Origin: JAYXXU01 sp049301135
Lineage (GTDB): Bacteria > Pseudomonadota > Gammaproteobacteria > Pseudomonadales > Moraxellaceae
NCBI GenBank assembly: GCA_049301135.1
Contig: JBAQKP010000186.1
Coordinates: 1 to 30,029, forward strand
DNA: 30,029 nt
Reading direction: 5' to 3'
Shown here: positions 9,048 to 17,721 of the stretch, piece by piece
Position numbering within the stretch: position 1 is the first letter of the stretch
How the letters are laid out: every line of letters begins with the position of its first letter
Made by a program: the position numbers and the translations under genes
Notes under the pieces: model-generated
What the model was told of the DNA's origin: nothing
Seen by the model: only the letters and a program-made list of their open reading frames with translations
Database searches by the model: none

Positions 9048-9689
9048 TTAAAATAACCCACTCAATCCAGCCACATCCTTCACCACTGCAAGCGGCTGAT
9101 ACTGCTGTAATTTTTCGGCAGTATGCACGCCATAACTCACGCCGATACGCGGCATGGCAATCCGCTGCGCCATCTCCAGATCATAGCTGGTATCGCCGAC
9201 CATCAGCGCGTCTGCCGCCACCATCCCCGTCGCCTCCAGAATTTCCTGCAACATCAAAGGATGTGGCTTGGAGCGGGTTTCGCTGGCACAACGGGTCACG
9301 CTAAAATACGCCGCAATCCCCGAATCGGCCAATACGCGATCTAAGCCCGCCCGACTTTTGCCGGTTGCGACCGCCAGCAGCACGCCTTCTTGTTGCAACT
9401 GTTGTAATAACGCCTCAACTCCATCAAACAGGCGGGTCTGCTGACTGCGTGGCACATAATGCGCGGCATACGCGGCCTGAATTTCAGTGTGTAGCTCTGG
9501 ATGATTAGGAAACAACACCGCCATCGCTTCCGGCAAACCCAAGCCGATGATATTGGCCGCGGCATCCGCAGTCAGGTCAATCTCATACTGTGCAGCGGCA
9601 GCCAGCAAACTCTCGACGATCTGACCGACCGAATCCATCAGTGTGCCGTCCCAATCAAAAATCACCAGCTTTGGCGCTTGTGCAAACAT
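9048..9689 (-). CDS. HAD-IA family hydrolase (phosphoglycolate-phosphatase-like), 213 aa
   Basis: Motif I is FDWDGTLMDS with D12 and D14. Motif II is T109 in VATGKS, motif III is K141 in SKPHP, and motif IV is VGDTSYD with D166 and D170. A helical cap (about residues 20-85) is inserted after motif I as in Gph/PgmB-type enzymes. Its start overlaps the rluC stop codon region by one base and the genes share a strand, so it is probably expressed with rluC. A HAD gene behind rluC is also typical of pseudomonads. The tail lies one base from the convergent TPR-like gene. The substrate cannot be told from sequence. Confidence 0.88.
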   Translation of the reverse strand: MFAQAPKLVIFDWDGTLMDSVGQIVESLLAAAAQYEIDLTADAAANIIGLGLPEAMAVLFPNHPELHTEIQAAYAAHYVPRSQQTRLFDGVEALLQQLQQEGVLLAVATGKSRAGLDRVLADSGIAAYFSVTRCASETRSKPHPLMLQEILEATGMVAADALMVGDTSYDLEMAQRIAMPRIGVSYGVHTAEKLQQYQPLAVVKDVAGLSGLF

Positions 9690-10954
9690 TAAGCTTGATC
9701 CTTGGTTTTTTTAGCTTGACGAAGCTGCGTCAGCACTGCCTGCATGTCATCTGGCAACGGCGCACTGATCAGCGGATACTCTGGAATCTGCAGGCGTGCC
9801 GCATGTAGACACAAACGACGCGGTGCCGCACCTTGATAGGCTTGCTCGTGGCCGTACTTGTCATCGCCCAGCAAGGCATGCCCAATCGACAGGCCATGTA
9901 CCCGAATCTGATGGGTGCGACCCGTCAGCGGACTGGCTTCCACCAGTGTCGCGCCATGAAAGCGTTCGATCACCAGCCAGTCGGTTTGGCTCGGCTTGCC
10001 ATCCGCCGTCACCCGCACGCGCCGCTCGCCATTCGGCAACTCATAACGCAACAGTGGCGCGTTGATGCGTTGTTTGTCCAGCAAGACCTGACCTTTGACA
10101 ATCGCTTGGTAGGTTTTGCGGATTTGGCCGTCGCGCAGATGATCTTGCAGTTTTTTCAGCACGCTACGCTTTTTTGAGATCATCAGCAAACCGGAAGTAT
10201 CACGGTCAATCCGATGAATCAGCTCCAGATAGGTTTTGCCCAAAGCTTGGCGCAATGCTTCAATCACCCCAAACTCAACGCCACTGCCGCCATGCACGGC
10301 AATCCCCGACGGCTTATCCAGCACAATCAAACCTTCGTCTTCGTACACGATGCGCTCGGCCAGCCCTTGTGCCAGTGTGTCGCTGATCACCGCGTCGGTT
10401 TTGACCTGATGCACATGACGACGGATCGGGGCAACGCGGACTTGATCACCGATCTGTAGACGGGTATCGGCGCGCACGCGGCCTTTATTGACGCGCACTT
10501 CACCTTCACGAATCAGGCGATAGATACGGGTTTTTGGGACGCCTTTTAGACGGGTCACCAGATAATTGTCGAGGCGCTGGCCTTCTTGGTATTCAGTCAC
10601 CACAAACCATGTGACCTGCTGCCAGTCAGGAGTCATGTCCGGATTGCCAATATTAGGATTATCGGCGTGGGAGTAGCCCGGCGCTGTAATATCGCTGCTA
10701 CCGTGTGACCAACCGTCACGCTGTTCTGGCCGATCAGATGTGTCATCGCCCTCAGACACTTGGGCAAGTACCTGCTGCAAATATTGCTCAGGGTTATGCG
10801 CAGGCTGGCTGGATTTGGACGGATGGGTGCTGGGTCGTGACTTGTGCGGTGTCGGTTTTTTGGGCGCGGCTGGACGACCTGCCGTGGCAGGATCGGGGCG
10901 AGATTGACCACGCGATGGTGGTGCAGGTTTACGAGTATTGCGAGAATTCGTCAT
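9689..10954 (-). CDS. rluC: 23S rRNA pseudouridine synthase RluC, with long N-terminal extension, 421 aa
   Basis: RluC isomerises specific uridines of 23S rRNA (positions 955, 2504 and 2580 in E. coli). An S4 RNA-binding domain (about residues 124-185, GQRLDNYLVTRLKGVPKTRI) precedes the RluA-type catalytic domain, whose motif HRIDRDTSGLL carries the catalytic Asp D250. The GRTHQIRVH motif follows. The first about 106 residues are Pro/Ser/Lys/Arg-rich and apparently disordered, absent from E. coli RluC (319 aa). If translation starts instead at the in-frame ATG at 10634-10636 (M107, MTPDWQQVTWF) the protein would be 315 aa, the canonical size. Neither start has a strong ribosome-binding site, so the 5' end is uncertain. 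The gene is divergent from rne, as in many gammaproteobacteria. Confidence 0.93.
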   Translation of the reverse strand: MTNSRNTRKPAPPSRGQSRPDPATAGRPAAPKKPTPHKSRPSTHPSKSSQPAHNPEQYLQQVLAQVSEGDDTSDRPEQRDGWSHGSSDITAPGYSHADNPNIGNPDMTPDWQQVTWFVVTEYQEGQRLDNYLVTRLKGVPKTRIYRLIREGEVRVNKGRVRADTRLQIGDQVRVAPIRRHVHQVKTDAVISDTLAQGLAERIVYEDEGLIVLDKPSGIAVHGGSGVEFGVIEALRQALGKTYLELIHRIDRDTSGLLMISKKRSVLKKLQDHLRDGQIRKTYQAIVKGQVLLDKQRINAPLLRYELPNGERRVRVTADGKPSQTDWLVIERFHGATLVEASPLTGRTHQIRVHGLSIGHALLGDDKYGHEQAYQGAAPRRLCLHAARLQIPEYPLISAPLPDDMQAVLTQLRQAKKTKDQA

Positions 10955-11574
10955 GAGAACCGTATGCGAATGAAAAAAGGTTTGCTATAGTCAGCGCACG
11001 GTTGCTCCGAATCAATCGGTAAACCTAACGAATACGCCCGTGCCGAGGCCTCATTATATCGGCAAAAACCCATTGGGCAGGCAATAAGTTCGATGCTTTA
11101 TTGCAGAAAGAACAAAAACCCGCCCAGTGGTCATCCGGTTTAGCCTGTCGCTGACCGTTAACGAAACTGACATACACTAAACCCCGTACCCTGCCACGCC
11201 GATAGAGTGTTGCTGTGCGTGTTTAGGCAGAACCCGTGTCAGTTCTTTCGCTAGAGAGCTGCGTAGTCATGGCGCGATCCGCCGACTACCCTGCGACGAA
11301 TGCCACGTCTTGTAGCGACTCGCCAAAGACTGACCGTGCAGCATATCCATGATATGACCCACTGCAAGATTACTGCTTAAACACCTGTACTGCCTCAGTA
11401 ACGGTGTGTCTGTACAGCATGTCCCGATCAGCACCTTGTGTTGATCAACCGAATCGAAGCTGTCGATCTCGAAAATATACGGTCAAACCAAGGCAATATA
11501 TTTTTGTGGTTCACAGTGTCTTAGCGCGGAAACTGGGCAGTGTTTTGTGTGTGTCACACTAAGGTGCCGCACGT
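10955..11574. promoter_or_regulatory. rluC-rne divergent intergenic region and long rne 5' leader
   Basis: These 620 bp have no convincing gene. A plausible weak promoter toward rne is CTGACC (11151-11156), 16 bp, TACACT (11173-11178), giving a leader of about 390 nt. E. coli rne has a leader of similar length (about 360 nt) used for autoregulation by RNase E. Possible structural elements are GTTGATCAAC (11440-11449), an A/U-rich run caatatatttttgtgg (about 11494-11509) resembling RNase E-sensitive RNA, and a GTGTG-tgt-CACAC hairpin (11547-11559) directly before the Shine-Dalgarno AAGGTG (11561-11566). The promoter and the autoregulation are inferences. Confidence 0.4.
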
Positions 11575-14500
11575 ATGAAAAGAATGTTGATTAACGCCAC
11601 ACACGCGGAAGAAATCCGTGTTGCGATGATTAATGGCAATCGACTGTATGATTTTGATCTTGAAAATCGTACCCGCGAACAAAAAAAATCCAATATCTAC
11701 AAAGGCCGCGTCACCCGCGTTGAGCCGTCACTCGAAGCTGTCTTCGTCGAATATGGCGCCAATCGTCAGGGTTTCTTGTCGATGCGCGAAATCGCCCCTG
11801 CCTACCTGCGTGCCGATCCGCGTACCACCAGCAACGTGCGTGAACTGATCACCGAAGGCACCGAACTGCTGGTACAAGTCGAAAAAGAAGAACGTGGCAA
11901 TAAAGGCGCGGCATTGTCCACCTTTATCTCGTTGGCCGGTCGTTATCTGGTCTTGATGCCCAATAACCCTAAAGGCGGTGGCATTAGTCGGCAAATTTCT
12001 GGCGCAGTCCGTGAGGAAATGAAAGAAATCCTTGCCAACTTAAACCTACCGCGTGCCATGAGTGTGATCGTGCGTACCGCTGGGATTGGCCGTGGCCAAG
12101 ACGAACTTCAGCTTGATTTAGACCATTTGGTCAATCTGTGGCAACAAATCCAACAACGCGCCCACTCAGGGCCATCACCGCTGCTGGTACACCAAGAAGC
12201 CGGTGTGGTCACCCGTGCCGTGCGTGACTATTTGCGCGATGACATCGCCGAAGTGCTGATCGACAACGAAGCGGCTTATAACGAAGCGGCACTGTTCGTG
12301 CAGCAAGTCATGCCACATCAAGTCGATAAAATTCGTAAATTTACCGCACCTGAGCCGCTGTTTGCGCATTTTGGCATCGAAAGCCAAATCGAAACCGCCT
12401 ATCAGCGCGAAGTCAAACTACCGTCTGGTGGCTCAATTGTCATCGACCAAACCGAAGCCTTGGTGTCGATTGACATTAACTCGGCCAAAGCCACCCGTGG
12501 CGCGGACGTCGAAGACACCGCCTATAACACCAACCTCGAAGCCGCCGACGAAATCGCCCGCCAACTGCGCTTGCGCGATATGGGCGGCTTGATCGTGATC
12601 GACTTTATCGACATGAGCAAAGAGCGCAACCAGCGCACCGTAGAACAACGCCTCAAAGATGCGACCCAATACGACCGTGCGCGGATTCAGTTTGGTCAGT
12701 TGTCGCGCTTTGGCCTGATGGAAATGAGTCGGCAACGCCTGCGCCCATCGCTTGAAGAATCAACCGGCTACATGTGCCCCCGCTGTCATGGCACGGGTGT
12801 GATTCGTGATTTGCGCTCACTGTCACTGTCGATCATGCGCAGTATCGAAGAAATCGCGCTGCGTGAGCGTCAAGGCGAAGTCCAGATTCAAGTACCGGTC
12901 GAAATCGCTGCATTCTTGCTGAATGAAAAACGTGACTCACTGGTGTATTTAGAGCAAAGCAGTCGCGTGCGGATCACTGTGCTGCCACACCCACATCTTG
13001 AGTCGCCGCACTATCATATCCAGTACAACCGTGAAGGCTTTGCACCGGCTAGCTACGAACGCTTGGCCGAGTTTAGCCAAGAGCATCTGCAACTGGGTTA
13101 CGGCACAGATTGGCAGCAAGATCCTGCGCTTATTGAGCCGAAAGCCGCAAAAGCCAACGCACAAAAGCCAGCCGCACCAAAATCGGCCAGCGCAAAACCA
13201 GCACGTCAGGCAGAGCCTGCGCGCAACACAGAACCTGCATCAGCCACTGCCTCTGTCACCGAAGCTGCGCCGGTCGCAGTCGCAGTAGTCGCCCAACTGC
13301 CTGCTCAAGCGGCATGGCTGGCCAATCTGTTCACCACGCGTGAAGCCAAGACCATCGACAGTGTCAGTGCCCAAGACGCTGCGGCCAGTATCGAAGCACT
13401 GGTCAACCAAGGCGCGGTTAGCCGTGGTCAGCATGGTCGGATCGACACAGCCGTCGTCGCTGCTCCTCCAATCAGCGCAGCACAACCCGTCGCCGCGCCA
13501 CAAGTTGCGCCAGTACAACGCGCTGAGCCAAGCAGCAACAACGCGTATGCCATGCCATCGAGCAGCAATGCCGGTACAACCGTAGAGCCAACACAAGGCT
13601 ATCACAACCGCCCACGTCCAGAGCAAAACGCGAACGGCGCAAGCGGTCAGAACGGCAATCCGAACGCCCGTCCGCGCAACAACCGCAACCGTCGTGGCCG
13701 TGACGAAGCGCCGAACCAACCCGTACAGACCGCTGTCGATCACGCGAGTGCAGTTGTCGAACAGCCTGCCGTATCGGTTGATCAGGCCAAACCTGCACGT
13801 CGTCGCAATCACGAGCAGCCGCGCTTAAACGATGCAGCGCTGCCCAGCAGCAATCCGAACGCAGAGCCAGCCCAAACGCTGCCACGCCGTGACCGTAACA
13901 GCAATCGTCCAAGCCGTGGCTCCCGCGAGCGCGACCCAAGCGTACTCGATCAAAGTCAAGCGGTTGCCGAAAGCAATAAAGACCTTGCTGGTTTTACCCC
14001 ACCGGCACATCTGGTCAGTGCGGCAGCTGAAGTCAGCCTCGTGCCAGAACAAAGCAGCAATCCTGCCGAAGTCGTGGTGCATGTGATTGATCGTGCGCCT
14101 GCTTCTATCGTGGGTTCGCCTGCCGTGATCTCGCTAGACGATCAAGCCGTCAGCAATGCCGTTGTTGTAGAAACAGCTACACCGCCAATGGTTGATAGTG
14201 TCAGCGAATACAACCCAGACGCCGCAACTGTGGTTGCGCCTGTGGCTGTTGCTGATGACTTGACACAAGACAGCAGCGAGCCACGCCCTGTGGTACGTGC
14301 ACTAAACGACCCGCGTGAGCGCCGCCGTCGCCGTGAACTGGGCTTAGATGAGCCAGTCAGCAGTGCTGTTATGGACAGCGTCGCGGTCGATGTGGCCGTC
14401 GCTGCAACCACTGTTGAAGCAGTTGCACCAATGGTGCTCGACGTACCGGCACTACAAGGCAGCGTGGGTGCGTTTGTACGATCTATCCTCGCCGAGCAAG

Positions 14501-15297
14501 GCCAAGCCCTGCTGGCTGAAGGCCGCGTGGTCGAAGCGTTCTTGAGTGCGCTACAACAACGCGAGCAACTGATCGCACAACAGCAGGTACAAGCAACACA
14601 ACCCGCTGCTACTGAGTTAGCCCCAGTGGCAGAACCAGCAGCCGAATCAGTGGCACAAACTACTGCGGTCAGCAATGTTGAACCAGCTGTCGTGGTTGAT
14701 CTGCTCCCACTCACACCACCTGCACCGGCCGTGCGGGCAGCCAATGACCCGCGTGAGCGTCGTCGTCAGCAAGCAGCGGCAATCAGTGAAGTTGCGGCGG
14801 TGGATGTTGTAGCCACCGACACAACCACACCCGACACAGTCGATGCGGTTACAACGGTGGACGAATCGGCACAGGTAGCTCTTGAGTCCGTCAGCCCTGT
14901 AGCGGTCAATCTACAAGGCACCGTCGGTCAAGTGGTTCGCGCCACCCTCGGCGAGCAAGGCCAGCACCTGCTCAGTGAAGGTCGCGTGGTCGATGCCTTC
15001 CTTGCTGCGTTGCATGCGTTACAGCAGCTCAAATCCAAGGCTGCAACAACGCCTGCTGAGCCGGTCGAAACCCCCGTTGAGGCTGTTAACACCCCAACGG
15101 CGGTCAGCACTGAAGTGCCGAGTACAGTACCTGCCGACGCAGTTGCAGCGACACAGCCTGAAACCACTGACAGCGAACCGGCAGGCGCGACTGAAGACGA
15201 AGTGATTGGTAGTGATGCCGAAGGTGATCAATCGCGTCGCCCGCGTCGTCCACGCGGTCGTCCACCGAAAAAAGCCCCAGCCGCTGAGAGCAAATAA
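11575..15297 (+). CDS. rne: Ribonuclease E, 1240 aa
   Basis: RNase E is the main endonuclease of mRNA decay and rRNA/tRNA processing and the degradosome scaffold. The catalytic half (about 1-515) contains the S1 domain (about 38-120) and the DNase I-like site with D300 (VSIDINS, also N302) and D343 (LIVIDFIDM), matching E. coli D303, N305 and D346. The Zn-link cysteines C401 and C404 are in MCPRCHGTGVIRD. The C-terminal half is long, low-complexity, Ala/Val/Pro/Gln-rich and probably disordered. It has arginine-rich patches (RNNRNRRGRD about 700; RDRNSNRPSRGSRERD about 770) and two NDPRERRR motifs (N911 and N1057), each followed by a near-identical 34-residue block. The end RRPRRPRGRPPKKAP is strongly basic. 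AAGGTG lies 8 bases before ATG. RhlB and PNPase, usual partners, are not in the window. Confidence 0.96.
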   Translation: MKRMLINATHAEEIRVAMINGNRLYDFDLENRTREQKKSNIYKGRVTRVEPSLEAVFVEYGANRQGFLSMREIAPAYLRADPRTTSNVRELITEGTELLVQVEKEERGNKGAALSTFISLAGRYLVLMPNNPKGGGISRQISGAVREEMKEILANLNLPRAMSVIVRTAGIGRGQDELQLDLDHLVNLWQQIQQRAHSGPSPLLVHQEAGVVTRAVRDYLRDDIAEVLIDNEAAYNEAALFVQQVMPHQVDKIRKFTAPEPLFAHFGIESQIETAYQREVKLPSGGSIVIDQTEALVSIDINSAKATRGADVEDTAYNTNLEAADEIARQLRLRDMGGLIVIDFIDMSKERNQRTVEQRLKDATQYDRARIQFGQLSRFGLMEMSRQRLRPSLEESTGYMCPRCHGTGVIRDLRSLSLSIMRSIEEIALRERQGEVQIQVPVEIAAFLLNEKRDSLVYLEQSSRVRITVLPHPHLESPHYHIQYNREGFAPASYERLAEFSQEHLQLGYGTDWQQDPALIEPKAAKANAQKPAAPKSASAKPARQAEPARNTEPASATASVTEAAPVAVAVVAQLPAQAAWLANLFTTREAKTIDSVSAQDAAASIEALVNQGAVSRGQHGRIDTAVVAAPPISAAQPVAAPQVAPVQRAEPSSNNAYAMPSSSNAGTTVEPTQGYHNRPRPEQNANGASGQNGNPNARPRNNRNRRGRDEAPNQPVQTAVDHASAVVEQPAVSVDQAKPARRRNHEQPRLNDAALPSSNPNAEPAQTLPRRDRNSNRPSRGSRERDPSVLDQSQAVAESNKDLAGFTPPAHLVSAAAEVSLVPEQSSNPAEVVVHVIDRAPASIVGSPAVISLDDQAVSNAVVVETATPPMVDSVSEYNPDAATVVAPVAVADDLTQDSSEPRPVVRALNDPRERRRRRELGLDEPVSSAVMDSVAVDVAVAATTVEAVAPMVLDVPALQGSVGAFVRSILAEQGQALLAEGRVVEAFLSALQQREQLIAQQQVQATQPAATELAPVAEPAAESVAQTTAVSNVEPAVVVDLLPLTPPAPAVRAANDPRERRRQQAAAISEVAAVDVVATDTTTPDTVDAVTTVDESAQVALESVSPVAVNLQGTVGQVVRATLGEQGQHLLSEGRVVDAFLAALHALQQLKSKAATTPAEPVETPVEAVNTPTAVSTEVPSTVPADAVAATQPETTDSEPAGATEDEVIGSDAEGDQSRRPRRPRGRPPKKAPAAESK
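14281..15018 (+). repeat. Internal duplication in the RNase E scaffold domain
   Basis: Two modules lie in tandem within rne. Each consists of V-R-A-x-N-D-P-R-E-R-R-R (N911 and N1057), a variable spacer, and a 34-residue block beginning LQG (960-993 and 1113-1146) and ending AFL[SA]AL. The two blocks agree at 24 of 34 positions by hand alignment. The spacers and DNA are diverged, so the duplication is not recent. Confidence 0.8.
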
Positions 15298-15310
15298 TTT
15301 GCTCTAGCCC

Positions 15311-15343
15311 AAAAAGCCATCCGATCATCGGGTGGCTTTTTTT
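15311..15343 (+). terminator. Rho-independent terminator after rne
   Basis: GCCATCC (15316-15322) pairs with GGGTGGC (15330-15336), with one G-T wobble, around loop gatcatc, followed by seven T (15337-15343). An A-run precedes the stem. It is placed 13 bases after the rne stop. Confidence 0.9.
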
Positions 15344-15434
15344 ATTTAAAAAACAAAGATAAACCAGATAAACTCGTCGATTTTTTATGCAAAAAAGCGA
15401 GTTTTTATGGTGGAATGCTTGCTGATTTGACCCT

Positions 15435-15475
15435 CAGTGGTTAAGGTTACACACCACCTTATGCCGCAACCACTG
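15435..15475. other. Compound stem-loop upstream of the acyl-CoA synthetase gene
   Basis: CAGTGGTT (15435-15442) pairs perfectly with AACCACTG (15468-15475). Inside, AAGGT (15443-15447) pairs with ACCTT (15456-15460), leaving a seven-base bulge on one arm. It lies 70 bp before the start codon and has no T-run, so it is not an intrinsic terminator. It could be an operator or a leader RNA structure. Confidence 0.4.
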
Positions 15476-15545
15476 GTGACTCAGGCTTGATCGGTTTTGT
15501 GTACGATAAGCGCTGCTTTTTCACCCCCAACAAGGACTCTGATTC

Positions 15546-17387
15546 ATGAGCCAAGCCAATCATCAAGACGTGATTACCTTAACAGAGATCGCCAAGCGGA
15601 CACCGCAACTGTTAAAAAAGCTGCCACATGTGATCAAAGGGCTAATTTTAGCCAATAACACCAGCAAAACCAAAGCAATGGGACTTGGTTGGGCATTTGA
15701 AAAATCAGTACGCGCCAACCCATACGGCGTGGCACTGCTGTACCAAGACGTGCAGCTCACCTACTCGCAATTTAACGAGTGGATCAACCAACTGGCACAC
15801 TACTTTTTGGCACAAGGCCTTAAAAAAGGCGACGTGATCGCAGTTTTTATTGAAAACCGGCCAGAATTACTTGCCCTTGCGGTCGCGTGCGCCAAAATCG
15901 GCGTGACCTTGGCGTTGGTCAACTGCTCACAAACCGGCAAAGTGCTGACCCACAGCATCAACCTCGTTAAACCGAAAATCGTGGTGGTCGGTGAAGAACT
16001 GCTGAGCCCCATTGAAGAAATCATCGGCGATCTGTCGGTTGATCCAAAGCAGCTGCATTGGTTTGCCGATCAAGACACCCGTAAAGATGCCGGTCATGCC
16101 CCCGCAGGCTACAAGAATCTCGGCGAACTGATCAAAAGCTATCCACAATTTAACCCACCGACCACCAACAACGTGTTCTACGGTGACGGCCTGTTTTATA
16201 TCTATACCTCCGGCACCACCGGCATGCCTAAAGCCGTGGTGTTCAACCACAGCCGCTGGATGAAGGCCTACGGCACGCTCGGTCACATCATGGACTTGGG
16301 CGAAGACGACATCATGTACGTCACCTTGCCGTTTTATCATGCCACCGCAATGGTCGCTTGCTGGTCAGCCGTATTGGCCGGTAATGGCGGTATCGCGATT
16401 CGCCGCAAGTTTTCGGCCAGCCAATTCTGGTCGGACGTGCGCAAATTCGACGCCACCTCGATTGCCTATGTCGGCGAACTGTGCCGCTACCTGATGGAAA
16501 CTCCAGAAGCCGCCACAGATCGCGAACATCGCGTCACCAAAATGATGGGTAACGGCCTACGTCCAAATATCTGGGGCAAATTTAAACAACGTTTTGGCGT
16601 CAAAGAAGTCTACGAACTGTACGCATCAAGCGAAGGCAACGTCGGTTTTAGCAATATTTTTAACTTTGAAAACACCGTCGGCTTCTCGCCACTGCCCTAC
16701 GCGATTGTCAAATACGACAAAGAACTGGAACAGCCGATTCGTGATAGCAACGGCTTTATGATCAAAGTCAGCACTGGCGAAGCCGGTCTATTGCTTGGTG
16801 AAATCACTGAAAAATCACCGTTTGACGGTTACACCGATCCCGAAAAAAGCAAAGCCTCGATTTTTCAGGATGTGTTCGTCAAAGGCGACCGCTATTTTAA
16901 TACCGGCGACTTGATTCGTGATATTGGCTTCCGGCATGCTCAGTTTGTCGATCGTCTTGGTGATACCTTCCGCTGGAAAGGCGAAAACGTATCGACCACC
17001 GAAGTCGAAAACATCGTCGCAGAACATCCAAAAGTCGCTGAAGCGGTGGTGTACGGGGTCGAAATCGCCAACACCAATGGTCGCGCGGGGATGTGTGCGA
17101 TCACCCCGCACGAAGGTCAAAGTGTGAGTGCGGCGGATCATGCCGACCTACTGAGCTACTTTAAGCAAAACCTGCCTGCCTATGCCGTGCCCGTGTTTGT
17201 GCGGGTACAGGCGCAGATGGAAACCACAGGGACGTTTAAATACCAAAAAACCAACCTGAAGAAACAAGGTTTCGATCCGGCACAAACCGACGAGCCGCTG
17301 TTGGTTTGGCTACCGAGCACCCAGACCTATACGCCAATCACCGCTGGAATCTTTGAGAATATTCAGCAAGGTAAATATCGTTTCTAA
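15546..17387 (+). CDS. Long/very-long-chain acyl-CoA synthetase (FATP-like, AMP-binding), 613 aa
   Basis: This enzyme activates fatty acids by ATP-dependent adenylation and thioesterification to CoA. The AMP-binding P-loop YTSGTTGMPK covers residues 220-229. LYASSEGNVGF is the adenine-binding A5-type motif. YFNTGDLI and DRLGDTFRWKGENVST, with the ribose-binding Asp and hinge, follow before the C-terminal domain. The sequence style (ELYASSEGN, KYQKTNLKKQGFDP near the end) is that of the FATP/very-long-chain group rather than classical FadD. AAGGA (15532-15536) lies 9 bases before the ATG. It is a single-gene unit between two clear terminators. Substrate chain length cannot be told from sequence. 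Confidence 0.9.
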   Translation: MSQANHQDVITLTEIAKRTPQLLKKLPHVIKGLILANNTSKTKAMGLGWAFEKSVRANPYGVALLYQDVQLTYSQFNEWINQLAHYFLAQGLKKGDVIAVFIENRPELLALAVACAKIGVTLALVNCSQTGKVLTHSINLVKPKIVVVGEELLSPIEEIIGDLSVDPKQLHWFADQDTRKDAGHAPAGYKNLGELIKSYPQFNPPTTNNVFYGDGLFYIYTSGTTGMPKAVVFNHSRWMKAYGTLGHIMDLGEDDIMYVTLPFYHATAMVACWSAVLAGNGGIAIRRKFSASQFWSDVRKFDATSIAYVGELCRYLMETPEAATDREHRVTKMMGNGLRPNIWGKFKQRFGVKEVYELYASSEGNVGFSNIFNFENTVGFSPLPYAIVKYDKELEQPIRDSNGFMIKVSTGEAGLLLGEITEKSPFDGYTDPEKSKASIFQDVFVKGDRYFNTGDLIRDIGFRHAQFVDRLGDTFRWKGENVSTTEVENIVAEHPKVAEAVVYGVEIANTNGRAGMCAITPHEGQSVSAADHADLLSYFKQNLPAYAVPVFVRVQAQMETTGTFKYQKTNLKKQGFDPAQTDEPLLVWLPSTQTYTPITAGIFENIQQGKYRF

Positions 17388-17410
17388 GCGCGATCTGTGC
17401 TGAATCGTTT

Positions 17411-17437
17411 AAAAAAACCGCTGAAAAGCGGTTTTTT
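17411..17437 (+). terminator. Rho-independent terminator after the acyl-CoA synthetase gene
   Basis: ACCGCT (17417-17422), loop gaaa, AGCGGT (17427-17432), flanked by a seven-A run and a six-T run. The symmetric A/T flanks allow further pairing and bidirectional function. Confidence 0.93.
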
Positions 17438-17479
17438 GCGGTAAACGTTGGATTTTTAGGCAATCAATTCACAAAACAC

Positions 17480-17507
17480 TTGCCAGCAAAAAAAATCCTG
17501 TTAATAT
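17480..17507 (+). promoter_or_regulatory. Probable sigma70 promoter of tRNA-Lys
   Basis: TTGCCA (17480-17485) is a 5/6 match to the -35 box and TAATAT (17502-17507) a reasonable -10 with a 16-bp spacer. The GC-rich segment cgcccc just after the -10 is like the discriminator of growth-rate-controlled stable RNA promoters. Confidence 0.6.
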
Positions 17508-17521
17508 ACGCCCCACTGATC

Positions 17522-17597
17522 GGGTCGTTAGCTCAGCTGGTAGAGCAGTTGACTTTTAATCAATTGGTCGTGGGTTCGAATCCCGCACGACCCACCA
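17522..17597 (+). tRNA. tRNA-Lys (anticodon UUU)
   Basis: The full cloverleaf was read by eye. The acceptor stem is GGGTCGT/ACGACCC, the D arm GCTCAGCTGGTAGAGC, the anticodon stem GTTGA/TCAAT with loop CTTTTAA and anticodon TTT at 17555-17557, and the T arm contains GGTTCGAATCC. Discriminator A (17594) and encoded CCA (17595-17597) are present. Its 3' half borders the integrase remnant, as expected for a tRNA serving as an integration site. Confidence 0.97.
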
Positions 17598-17643
17598 ATC
17601 AGTTAAACACATACGGTTCTATACGACACCATATGAAGCATGA

Positions 17644-17675
17644 AGGCTTAGACCGTAACGGTTTAGGCCTTTTTT
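17644..17675 (+). terminator. Rho-independent terminator downstream of tRNA-Lys
   Basis: An 11-bp stem with two G-T wobbles runs from AGGCTTAGACC (17644-17654) to GGTTTAGGCCT (17660-17670) around loop gtaac, followed by a T-run (17670-17675). It should end the tRNA transcript before the integrase gene. Confidence 0.85.
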
Positions 17676-17721
17676 GTTGCCTATACATACCCACATACGC
17701 CACCGTACAGCACTAGCCACC

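Noticed and set aside
13240..13812. 190-codon minus-strand open frame inside rne, and the similar 200-codon frame at 14142-14744
   Set aside because: Antisense shadows of the repetitive, GC-rich scaffold region of rne; the translations are Thr/Ala/Cys/Arg-rich low complexity without a recognisable family.
14105..14117. Partial match to the tRNA-Lys T-arm (cgtgggttcg) inside rne as a possible attachment site
   Set aside because: Only about 10 bases, on the wrong side of the island and inside an essential gene; chance similarity.
17644..17675. Strong hairpin after tRNA-Lys considered as an attachment or small RNA structure
   Set aside because: The T-run directly after the stem makes a simple tRNA transcript terminator the better explanation.
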